Shown here: positions 28,993-39,522 of the stretch, piece after piece
Layout of the letters: every line of letters starts with the position of its first letter
How positions within the stretch are numbered: the first letter of the stretch is position 1
DNA from: Rachicladosporium sp. CCFEE 5018
Taxonomy: Eukaryota > Ascomycota > Dothideomycetes > Cladosporiales > Cladosporiaceae
Assembly (NCBI GenBank): GCA_002077045.2
Contig: KZ111142.1
Span: forward strand, 1,419,316-1,483,315
Direction: 5' to 3'
DNA length: 64,000 nucleotides
Notes under the pieces: generated by a model
What the model was told of the DNA's origin: nothing
Seen by the model: only the letters and a program-made list of their open reading frames with translations
The model's database searches: none
Program-made: the position numbers and the translations under genes

Positions 28993-31900
28993 ATGGACCA
29001 ACGACCGCCCTCAAGGCCGTACGATCGCCCGCCTGGCGAACAGCACCAGATGCTGTACCAACACCAAGCGCCGCCATACTCGGGCCACACCGCTCAGCCA
29101 CCGTCGCAAATACCCTTCTCGGACCCTTTCCCACGGACTCGCGATCCGTTCCTGCCCCCATCGCACGGAAGGAGTGAAAGCAACGGTTTCGGTGGAAGAG
29201 CTTGGGCACCTGGCATGAATGGTAAGTCGAACAAACACGCGACATTCGTTGCGCTGCCACCAGAGTCGGGTCGTGCGGCGGCGCTGGTCTGCTGCCCTGC
29301 ATGCTCTCGTTCCTTTTGCAGGCTCTCCGAGTCTGGCTGGGACGATGAGACTGCACCTGGCAATGATCTATATGCGCCGTTGCCGAACCTTGCGCCTCTC
29401 CACGAACGCATCTTTCCTTGCTGGGAGACAGCGAGCTGAGGGTGATATGGCGCGCGATCTGACTCCGTGACCATGCGGAACCCAGCCATTACACTACACC
29501 ATGTGCATTCGTCGCCACACGGGAGCATGGAAGATTGCAACATCACACGCGCCCTGACGCCATCTCACAAGCGAGTGACAGGGGTACTGCCGGAGGAGCA
29601 AGGGAAGCGGCGATCTGCCGAAGCTTATCCCCGCATATATGACCTAACCATATTTAGCCACGTGCGGATGACAAGCTTGGAAGAGCTTCGCTGACACGTG
29701 CTTTGACGATCTAGGAAATGGCATCGCGACACATGCATCACCACTGCAAGATCCATCACAGCAGACCCGCCTGCCTCCTCCACCCTATGCCCTCGATCAG
29801 GGTCACGTGCCAATGTCTTTCGATCCATCGAGACGGCGATCCCTGGGCGGCATAGGGAGTCCACCAGCACGTCATGATGGTGTGCCAGATCTGCGTGATC
29901 GCCATATGAAAGCGACTGACAATAGCTTGACAGACCCCCGCGATCCTCACACAATGCCAACAACCTTCTCCTCCCGCAACATGCCCCCGCCCTCCTCACT
30001 GCAGATTCCCCCTTATTCTTCAAACCCCTCCATGCCTGGTACTGCCCCACGCGGCCCACCCACCGCCTCGCCATTCGCAGGTATCCGCGACCTCGCCAGC
30101 ATGTCTTCACATCACCGCTCTAACGGAGGCATGTCGATCTCGGCCATACTCGAAGACACGCGAAAGCCCAACAGCTCGCCACACCTCAGCAACGCCTTCG
30201 CATCGCCGACGCAGAATCTCATGCGTCCGCCATCCCCAGGAAGAGCAAGGTCATCGAGCATGCGAGAGGGATATGCAAGACAGATGAGGCCAATGAGTCC
30301 GGGCCGGATAAACGCGTTTGGCGAGCAGCGGCCAGCATCTGCAGTGCTGGATCAGGAGAGGTTCGCACCCGAAGCTATGCGCGATGGGATGTTTAGATCG
30401 CCACATCTTCCTCGAGAGTCGGCGCACAGTTTTCGAGCGTTCAGAGCGCCGCCCGAGCGATCGCCCAACTCGAATGGCGTCCGCGCTCCGATGCGCCCAA
30501 GTAGTCAGCCCATCGAGCCAGGACCCACACAGCCACTTGATGAGATTTTGAAGAGGGACGATACGGTTGGTGGTAGGCTTGGTGTGTTCCGTGCGTTTGG
30601 CGACAGCATACTCAAACCTAGAGGCGAAGCGCCAGGCTCGCGCGACGGACCACCGCCTCCTCGACAGAACGGCGCGCCGACGTCGCAGCCTACGAATGGT
30701 ATGGTCTCGCGAAGTCCACAATCCGCACGGGAAGAGCAGATGCAGCGACAACAGCACGCAGAGCCGCAGCCAGGTCTTTTTGGTCGTCCAATGCGCGAGG
30801 ACCACGCAGGGCTTTTCAGACCGACATATCAGCCTCAACAGCCAAATGCGCTTGAGCAAGCTAGAGAGTCAATCGAGGCGCGAGTTCAATACGAGCCACG
30901 ACCAGATCACCCACACTCGTCGCCTCCAATGTCAGACATTGGCATGTTCGGACCACCTCGCAATGGCTACTACGAGAGACCTCTCACCTATGAAGAGCAC
31001 CAGCAGATGGAGGCGACGAGGAGCCGGGAAATGGAACAACGGAAGAGCAGCGATGGAGCAATGCATCGCGCGCTCATGAATATCAGTCCTGAACTCAGTA
31101 GGCGCAGTAGAAACTCACCCCTACCTCAAGCTGTGCAGGGTGCGCAACCTCGACCGTCAGGCGCAGGCATCAAAAGCGAGTTTGGCAGGATGTTTTCTGG
31201 CCTTGGAAGTGGTGTGGGCAGTGCAACACCGGTCGCGGGACAGTCTGCGAATGGCATGACTACGCCTTCGCGCCAGAGTCCCATGGCTCAAGCCGATGAG
31301 GTGGACTTGATCCTGGGTGACAGACAGGACGGCAGGTCTACATCAAAGCTTGCTAGAGCAGCGAAGGCGAACGGTCGAAGATCGCGGGAGGAGTCGCGAA
31401 TGCTCGACTCGGAGGTTTTCGACGGACGCATGACACCAAGTCTTTCTCAGCGTGGCAACAAGCGATCAAAGACATCGCATCACCATCACCATCACGGACA
31501 TCATCACCATCACCACCACCATGATGCCGTGGAAGTGCAGGCGACTGCCGTCAATCCAACGCGGTTCGCCTCGGAAGCTATCCCACATTCGAGTGCGACG
31601 CCAAACCCGGCGCATCACCACCATCACCACCACGGCGCACACGCACATCCAGGCCATCACCATCATCATGCTGCTAAGACAGTCCCACTACCCCGCAAGC
31701 CCACAACGACCATCGAAAGCCAACAACTCATTGACTCCATCGCCACCAACCCACGCAAGCATCTCGGCTCCCACCTCTACGAAGCCGAAGTCTCCGACTT
31801 CCACCCTCACTCGCCGTCCTCATCTCATCTCCCCTACACCAACACCATGGTTCCCATACCTAAGTTCACCGACCGCGAGAACTGTACTCTTACTGTCCGC

Positions 31901-32461
31901 GTGCCTCGTTGGTACCTCACACGCTCTCCCACCGAAGTCGAAGCAAACGAAGCGAGTCGACTCGAGATGATATCTCGCCGTCGTCAACTCTGGGGTTCGG
32001 ACGTGTACACCGATGATTCGGACGTCGTAGCCGCTGCCATACACTCCGGCTGGCTGCGAGGCGATTTCGGCGACTTAGCTGGAGACTTGACGGAGCTCTG
32101 CGCGAGCGATGATGAAGGTGCTGGTCCCGCGATGGCAGACGCGCCGCTCTCATACCCTTCCAAGCCCACACGTCCGGTCATTCCGCCTACAGGCTACGAC
32201 GTGCATATCACTCTTCTCATTCTCCCTGCACTTGAGATTTACACTGGGACATCACAGCATCATCTGCGATCGAGGACTTGGAAGGGTACACCGCATGACG
32301 GGATGAGTTACGCCGTCCTCGGACTGGATTTTGTGGACGAAGGTCCCGCTGGACGAGGCTTTGGGAGGGGAATCAAGGCGAGGAAAGAGAGATTGCGCTT
32401 GGAGGCTGAGAGGAGGGAAGAAGCAGCTAGGACACTGTCTGTGCTATCTGGCAGGGCATGA
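28993..32461 (+). CDS. RXT3: Rxt3-like subunit of the Rpd3L histone deacetylase complex
   Basis: Two exons, 28993-29221 and 29715-32461, give 991 residues; the 493-nt intron is far longer than the others here. The first 600 residues are low-complexity and disordered, rich in Pro, Ser, Arg, Gln and Met with many SPGR and PPSS motifs. Residues about 663-685 and 710-730 are two His-rich tracts, one with runs of six and eight His. The conserved Rxt3 domain occupies about residues 755-950: KHLGSHLYEAEV, ENCTLTVRVPRWYL, RRRQLWGSDVYTDDSDVVAA and a YAVLGLDFVDEG segment. A Glu/Arg-rich helix ends the protein. Rxt3 proteins help the large Rpd3 deacetylase repress genes in the nucleus. The splice joins in phase 1 (MNG|NGIATHA), and unspliced sequence reaches a stop within the intron. 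Confidence 0.88.
31478..31673 (+). repeat. His-codon (CAY) low-complexity tracts in RXT3
   Basis: Two stretches of mixed CAT and CAC codons (about 31478-31530 and 31614-31673) separated by unique sequence. Mixed synonymous codons mean that the His run is kept at the protein level and is not a pure trinucleotide expansion, though slippage remains possible. Confidence 0.8.
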
Positions 32462-32806
32462 GCCGTATATCACGAGCTCGAGGAATGGCTTTAATGCTAT
32501 ACGCCGCTGTAGGATATTTGTATGCTACATATACGACTAGGCCTCGTGCTACCATTGCATCCGCAACCGCACGACAGATAGATTGTAAACGTACGAGCGA
32601 TGTCAACACACGGAGTACATTGTACGATCCACATTCCGGATAAATGCCCCTCCACGCTCATAGTGGGGAAGGAACGAGTTCTGTGGGCCACCGTTGCGAT
32701 CACCATTCTGCCGTTAAGACGAGTCAATAGCAATATATAGCAATGGCATAGCCTGCCCTGCATGCACGATGGAGCACCTCAACATTGCCAGACTAAAACG
32801 CACAGT
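32462..32806. other. Intergenic, RXT3 to GH43
   Basis: 345 bases holding the end of the RXT3 transcript and the GH43 promoter. No gene seen. Confidence 0.45.
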
Positions 32807-34481
32807 ATGCCTCAGATTCGAAACCCAATCCTCCCAGTACGCAGCCCAAGCACTCCAACCCACATCTATTCCACTAACGTCCCTACAGGGCTTCAACCCT
32901 GATCCCTCCATCCTCCGCGTAGGCTCAGACTACTACATAGCAACCTCAACCTTCGAATGGTACCCGGGCGTGCAAATCCACCACTCCAAAGACCTCGCCA
33001 ACTGGGACCTCCTCATCCGCCCTCTCTCGCGAGCCTCCCAGCTCGACGGCCGCGGATGGCCTGACTCCTGTGGCGTCTGGGCACCCTGCCTGACGCATGA
33101 TGGCGAAAAGTTCTATCTCGTCTACACAGACGTCAAACGCAAAGATGGCAGTTTCAAGGACACGCATAATTACATCGTCACTGCGCCCACGATCGAAGGA
33201 CCATGGAGCGATCCGATATACGTGAATAGCTCGGGCTTCGATCCGAGTCTCTTCCACGACCCGGAGAATGGCAAGAACTACTTCGTCAACATGCTCTGGG
33301 ACCATCGTCGCCGGCCGCGGATGTTCGCTGGGATCCGACTGCAGGAGTGGAGTGAGAAGGGAGGCTTGACTGGACCCCGCAAGACGATTTTCCACGGTAC
33401 TGATCTGGATTTAGTTGAGGGTCCGCATCTATATAAGCGGAATGGGTACTACTATCTCCTCACAGCTGAGGGTGGGACGAGCTATCACCACGCCTGCACG
33501 CTCGCCAGATCAAAGGGAGATATCTGGGGACCGTACGAAGAGCATCCGCAGAAGCATATTGTGACTTCTAAGGACCATCCGAATGCTCCGTTGCAGCGAG
33601 CTGGGCATGGCGATATTGTGGAGACGCCGGAGGGGAAGACTTACCTGGTCCATTTGACTGGTAGACCGACGTCACAATTTCGGAGGTGCGTGTTGGGTCG
33701 CGAGACGGCTATACAGGAAGCATACTGGGGCGATGACGACTGGCTGTATGTCAAGAATGGGCCTGTACCGAGTCTCTATGTGGATGTTCCAGGAACATTT
33801 GATGAGGCGAAGTATTGGGCTGAGCAGCGGTATGACTTTACCAAAGCGACGGAGCTGCACAAGGACTTCCAATGGCTGCGTACGCCTGACACGCCGCGGA
33901 TCTTTGGACTGAAGAATGGTGTGCTAGAGTTGTATGGAAGGGAGTCGATCGGAAGCTGGTTCGAGCAGAGTCTCGTCGCGAGACGGCAGACGCACTTCTC
34001 CTACGATGCTGAGACTATCATAGACTTTAAGCCGGAGGATGAGAGACAGTTCGCGGGCTTGACGGCTTACTACTGCAGATACAACTTCTTCTACCTTGCT
34101 GTATCGGCCTCTGCGGAGGGGAAGAGAGAATTGATACTGATGAGCTCGGAGAACTCGTATCCCGAGGGGAAGCTTGACAAGGTAGCGCCGTTTGTTGAAA
34201 TACCGCAGGAAGGTAGGGTAAAGCTGGCGCTGAGCATCAGGGCGAAAAGACTGCAGTTCTACTGGGCGATGGAAGGCGAGGAGAAGCTGAAGGAGTTTGG
34301 ACCCGTGCTGGACGCCAGCATCGTGTCAGATGAGTGCGGTGGGCATCAGGCGGACGGCAGCTTCACGGGCGCATTCGTCGGCATGGCGGCGTCGGATCTC
34401 AATGGCGACGTAAAGACGGCACGGTTTGAGTACTTCGTCTACCAACCAGAGCACGACGCGCACGACAGATACGAGGGCTAG
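32807..34481 (+). CDS. GH43 beta-xylosidase (complete copy)
   Basis: Two exons, 32807-32836 and 32889-34481, give 540 residues. The 52-nt intron (donor GTACGC, CTAAC, acceptor CTACAG) joins MPQIRNPILP to GFNPDPS, the standard N-terminus of these enzymes; an unspliced start at 32769 would give a different and untypical N-terminus. Asp15 (NPDPS) is the likely catalytic base, the Asp in GFDPSLFHD the pKa-tuning residue, and Glu in LVEGPHLY the acid. The C-terminal third is the beta-sandwich domain that shapes the active site in beta-xylosidases of this subgroup. No signal peptide is seen, so the enzyme is probably intracellular and acts on imported xylo-oligosaccharides. It is tail-to-tail with a permease gene, but their substrates need not be related. 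Confidence 0.93.
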
Positions 34482-34518
34482 GTAACCTTATAGCACCCAC
34501 ATATCCTACCAATAGCTC

Positions 34519-36357
34519 TCAGTGCGCCCCGTTCGCGTAAGCGGCCGCACCACTCTTCTCTTTCTCCATCTCAAGCTGTTCCAACGCCCCTGGCGTATCA
34601 ATATCAATCCCCAGCGCCTCCGCCTCAATCTGCCGAATCGGCCCCGTAAACCACTTGTGAGCCCAGAGAAACCAACTCCCCATCGCGAATATCCCCACAA
34701 TCCCCACAGCCACACAGCTATAATTCACCGTCTGGCTCGTCACAGGGTTCAAGCTCGGCAAGCAGAACACTATCGTGATGAACCCGATCCAGAGACAAGC
34801 TACGGCTGCTATGGGGCGCGAGAGAACGCCTAGGTTGAAGGGTCCCTTGACGAAGTTCTTGTGCCAGATTAGGCCGATCATGATCGGGATGCCGTAGGAG
34901 ATATAGAGGCCTATTGTTGCTATTGAGGTGGCGGCTGCGAAGGCTACGGAGGAGCCTAGGGAGGGGAGGGCGAGGAGGAAGGCGAGGAGGACGGCGAGCC
35001 AGATTGTGCGGATGGGGGATTTGAACTATGTTGGTGTTATTAGTTGAGAGGTTCGTTGTGTCACACAATGCATCCCACTTACCCGCTTATCGACATGATG
35101 GAAGAAGTGTGGGATTCCGCGATCTCGCGAGAAGGAGAAGAACATGCGACTGTTGCTCGTGATTGAAAAGAGACCGCAGTGCCAGACGCAAACGATGATG
35201 AGAGTGAAGAGGGCGATGGCGCCGTTTTCGCCAAAGATATCGAGCAAAATCTGAAGCACAGGCTGGAGGTACTCGCTTCCCACGGTAGCGTCAAAGTCGT
35301 GGATCGAGAATAGAAGGCAAAGGATCAAGAAGAAGCCGAACAATGCTGAGACGCCCACAGACATGAGAACGCCATATGGTGCGGAGCGACTGGCGTTGTG
35401 GGTCTCTTCGGACAGATGTGCCGATGCGTCGAAGCCGGTAAGCGTGTATTGGCTGAAGAGAATACCGATGCAGGCCACGTAGCTGCCAGAGTGTGAGCAC
35501 AAGCGCATACTATGCACGAACCAAGACTTACGCAGGAGAAGCCCGCTCGCCCCAACCCGGATCTCCTGTTGCATCATTGAAGTGCGCGAACACATCTTTC
35601 GCGCTTTGGTGAGTGGGAGCAGCAGCCACGACCGCGATAGCAAAGCTCGCGATCCCGAGACTGTGTAGGACAATCGAGGTGTTGTTAAGATATCGCAAGT
35701 AGCGGACGCCAAATGTATTGACCAGGCCCATGCTGACCAGGATTGCGGCATGGATTCCAATGATCTTGCCAGGAGTGGGCACGAAGCCTGACTTTACGGT
35801 CGCCAGTGTGGCAATGAGGTTTGCGCAGCCGAAGACAATGCCAGTAGTGACTGCGAACTGACCGACGAAGTTAAACCATCCAGTCACCCAGGAGAAGAAC
35901 GCGGCGAGGTAGTTATTCGGGGCGAGCATGGCTGCCCAGAAGTACGGTCCACCGGCTGTTGGGTGGGCGGAGGTGATCTCAGCCATGGCTACGAGTGTTG
36001 GTCAATCGCTGTGGCCATGACTCCGAGTGTCGAGGCAACATACCTAACGCGATGAAGAACGTAAAGAACGACACGATGATCCAGCCCAGGGTCATGACCG
36101 CAGGGCCACCAGTTGTCAAGCCATATTGAAAGAGCGTCGTGATGCCCGTAATCACGCTGATGATACTGAAGCTCACGCCAAAGTTATGGATCAGACCTAC
36201 GTTGAAGTCAGAATATGGGCTCGCGTGTGCTTGGGTATTGATGGCATCGCATACCCCAATCGCGTCTCAATTCCTGCTTGTAGCCCAGCTCGCCCAATCT
36301 GCCCTCGTCCGCGATGTCATCCTCGGCAGTGACGCTTTGTCTTCGTAACTTGTTCAT
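34519..36357 (-). CDS. Amino-acid/GABA-type permease (APC superfamily), complete copy
   Basis: Five exons (36255-36357, 36044-36196, 35532-35988, 35083-35482, 34519-35025) and four introns of 49-58 nt, giving 539 residues. The reconstructed N-terminus (LGELGYKQELRRDWGLIHNF) and the blocks FFIALAMAEITSAHPTAGGP, YTLTGFDASAHLSEETHNAS and DRGIPHFFHHVDKR are hallmarks of fungal GABA/choline-type permeases (amino acid/choline transporter family). About 12 membrane segments are visible across the exons, and the soluble tail has the sequence EALGIDIDTPGALEQLEMEKE. GATA-type sites near the start suggest nitrogen control, which is inference. Substrate cannot be told from sequence alone; GABA, choline and other amino-acid transporters are all close relatives. 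Confidence 0.9.
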
Positions 36358-38577
36358 GTTGGCTTATCAACATGCAGGTGTCCTCACGTGGCAGTAGACA
36401 GTGGACGTGAGGTCAAGAGAAAGTAAGAACCCAGCCTACCTGCATAAACCACATGGCCATCAAGACGCCGTCTATCAGCCTACCCCGGGAACCCTAGAGA
36501 TAGCAGCAGAGCGGCATAGCGGCGGTAGTGATGATTCGGCTATGCTTACGCTTTGCAGCTCAAGATCCGGAGCGTGATTGGAGGCTTGTGAGCGGGAGGC
36601 TCGCATAATGATAAGGCGTGGGACGCCACGCGATGACTAGCTTGGTACAAGTTGGTAGTCTAGACTTCTCAATCTGTTTGACATGCAAACAATCACCGGA
36701 AGAGTTCCGCGAAGTCAACAGTAGCAGCCACGCACGTGAGCTTCATTCGTGATAAAGACGAGGTATGCTGGAGTGGTTTTGTTCGGAAGTACATTGACGA
36801 GTTGAAAGATGTCTAGACGATGTGGCCAAGCAGTGGAGATAGAGATAAGCTCACCTCTACGTGGCTTGTGGCAATATAGATCACGTGCTCGCATTGTGCC
36901 TAAGAGGCTGGGGCCTGGCGGGTCTGCAAAACGGGGGTGGTATTTAGCAGTGGGCAGAGTGTCAGGAGAGCATCGTCTCAATTGTCCAGATCGTTGAGCC
37001 TACAGTATCCTGGCCAATCAACCCCTGTCTCTCCTCCACATCCACCAAGGAAACCCGCCGCAGCGACTTCCTCCAATCTCAAAAGAGCGACTTAACGGTC
37101 AGGTTCTACCCACTCCCCAACCCACCGCCTTGCTCGCCTAATCTCCATCTCCCAAACACAGTTCCCCAGCCAGCAGCCTTACCCTCCAGTCCAACAAGCG
37201 CGCAAGCGCAGCTCGCGTTAAAGGACCAGGAAAAGCAAGACCGCTGGACGAACCAACCCCGTATCCAAATGGACAGGGATAACCGAAATAACAACCGCAC
37301 TCTGCAACATCTCTCTCAAAAAGTTCGCTCAAAATCCATCTCCTCTTTCGAAAGAGGAAGTCGACAGATCAAGCAAAAGTATCCCCGTCCATGCCGCGTT
37401 TGTGTAGCCGCAGGTCGATGGAACGGGGACGAATATAAACGCAGTATCCCCCCCATATCTAGCAGCTGTACTCCCTCAAAAAGGAGACTCGTGCTCTCCG
37501 CGCCAAAACAAGCCACATCTCAGCACCGCCGAAGCATCTGAGAGAGCCGGGCACAGAGTCCAGACCCGATCCGATCGCGGTCAAGAGGTCTCCGAAGAAA
37601 CACACCAAGTCCAGCAGGATGGATCAAGGGTTCTGGAAATCGCACGAGCAGCGCGTAAAGACTCCCCATTGAAGGGGCGAGGGGGAAGAATGACAAGCCA
37701 TACCCACGAAGCGCTTTTCTCCTAAGATGAAGCACGACGCTACGGCCCTTGCCGAGAAGGGGGGTGTACACATGTCCGGCTCGTGTGGAAATCGTGATCC
37801 TCATATGCCAGTGCGTCGCTGACGCGCTCCCCGAGCTTTATGTTGAAAGAGTAGTCGTGGACCGTTCGCCGATCGCTGCAGGAGTGTTGGAGAGAGGTGG
37901 TTGCAAGAGGGGCAAGCCGCGCAAATGCAGTGACACCTCGCTTTCAGACGCGTGCAGGGAAAGGGAAGGGATCTCGGTACCGTTCCCTCGCAAAGTCGAG
38001 AGCGGGACATCGGTGTCTGGTAATGGGATAGATGACCATAGAGGAGCGGGAGGAGTGGGGCGAAGAGTGCCGCGATGAAACCAAGCGAAATGCAACGCCT
38101 TCTTTGCAATCGCGCAGAGGGGATTCCAGGTCCAGTGGCAGTGTATACTCCTACGTTACTATCGCAGAGCTTACAAAGCACATTCCGGACTTGCATGGCC
38201 CTGGGGGATCGAAGGGAGGGGTTTCGCACCGATTCGAGGTCAATCGTACCGCCAGATGACAGTACGAGACCTATGCAGGAGCAGCGCACAACACATTTTT
38301 AGTGTCCTCGCAAGAGAAGCACAGTTTTTCGCACCTACCAGCCACGAAGGCTGCATGGTGCGTCTTCTCCCCGTCTCGCAAACACCAGGGGAGGAGGCGA
38401 GTAACAGAGGAGAAGAAGGGGGACCTAACACCCATCCGGTCCGAGCATATTCAAAGTCTCTCAAAACAGTCCTCGACCTTCCCGCACCCCGCGGATGACA
38501 TCTGGACTCCACTCGCGCGCCACGAGTGGAAGAACGGTCAGGTGCGGGGGTGAGAGACGGTGCACGACTACCGTCTC
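36358..38577. other. 2.2-kb region without a recognisable gene
   Basis: Lies between the permease start and the PRM1 stop. It contains CACGTG motifs (36385, 36733, 36882) and GATAAG-type sites (reverse strand at 36363-36368, forward at 36843-36848) that could regulate the permease. Many short open frames exist but none shows domain, splice or composition evidence. Around 36618-36633 is a short perfect inverted repeat (GCGTGG-GACG-CCACGC). No tRNA seen. Confidence 0.4.
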
Positions 38578-39422
38578 TCAGCGGGCGGGGTCGAGGAATG
38601 GATCGCGGATGGGTCGGGGGAAGTTCGAGTTCGGACTCAAATGGGGTCTTGGGGTTGTGGGGGAGGTGACGGCGTAGTCACCGTAGCGTGAGGAACGGAC
38701 GTGGGTTTGGCGGCGGACGGCAGCCTCGACGCTTTGGTTGCTGACTGCGCCGAGTTTCTCGGCTTTCACTGTCGAGAAGCCGCCTTCGTCGTGCATGATC
38801 GGGGATGGCGGGAGGTCGACTTGGAATGTCGGCAATGGGTTTGGCTGAAGTGTGTAGGACTGGCCATTCAACTTGTTGGCACTGTGATCGCCAAAAGCAG
38901 TAGTCGAAATGGCTTGTTCGTATGTCGGCACTCGGAAGAAGGAGTCGAGTTCATGCTTGTCGTGACCTTCCGCAATCGGGTCACTGACGGGAGAACTGCG
39001 GAAGGTACCGTCATTACCACCTCTAGGCAGCAGAACGCATGCCCGGATAATGCCAATGAATGCGATGATGAACCAGATAATCAGCACGCATGTCGAGATG
39101 ATGGCTTCTTGTCGCACGGTCTTGTACAAGGCGTTCGTGACATGGAGCACAGCATCAGCGATGTCGTCTGCAGCTCCTTCTCCAGGTCCAGCGGCTAGTA
39201 TGCTTGACTGCGAGCCGGAGACCTTTTCAACAGCACCTAGGCTGAACGTGTTCGGGTCCATGAGCGGAAAATCGACCTTGGCGTGATCGCTCACCCAAGT
39301 CAGACCTTTCTGGACACCCTGAATCTTGAGCAGTACGAGGCAGTTCAATACACCCACGATGGGTTCGTACAGAACTGTGCCGCCGAATGTATCATTTAGC
39401 TCTTTCATCATGCCGTCAACGA
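38578..39422 (-). CDS. PRM1: PRM1 plasma-membrane fusion protein, C-terminal part (contig B end)
   Basis: The 3' end of the PRM1 gene, cut by the assembly gap. It encodes the last membrane helix (ISTCVLIIWFIIAFIGI) and the cytosolic tail of about 150 residues, which is rich in Ser, Pro and Asn and ends RPIRDPFLDPAR. Its first 361 bases, 39062-39422, are identical to the first 361 bases after the gap (39523-39883), and also to 50303-50663. The intact gene can therefore be reconstructed as this tail plus either 5' part, giving 787 residues. Prm1 stabilises plasma-membrane fusion between mating or anastomosing cells. Confidence 0.9.
39062..39422. repeat. 361-base terminal overlap, contig B end
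   Basis: Identical to 39523-39883 and 50303-50663. It ends at the N gap, while its copies begin directly after the next gaps. This is the pattern of an unmerged overlap between contig ends, not of a biological repeat. Confidence 0.93.
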
Positions 39423-39522
39423 NNNNNNNNNNNNNNNNNNNNNNNNNNNNNNNNNNNNNNNNNNNNNNNNNNNNNNNNNNNNNNNNNNNNNNNNNNNNNN
39501 NNNNNNNNNNNNNNNNNNNNNN
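39423..39522. other. Assembly gap (100 N)
   Basis: Separates contigs B and C inside PRM1. The true distance is negative: the contigs overlap by 361 bases. Confidence 0.98.

Noticed and set aside
32769..36357. A carbohydrate-utilisation gene cluster (GH43 plus transporter)
   Set aside because: The permease is of the amino-acid/GABA type, not a sugar transporter, and there is no xylose-pathway gene nearby. Adjacency alone does not support a pathway.
37801..38289. A 162-codon minus-strand frame in the 2.2-kb gene-free region
   Set aside because: Cys/Arg-rich composition without domain, splice partner or plausible start context; it looks like chance.
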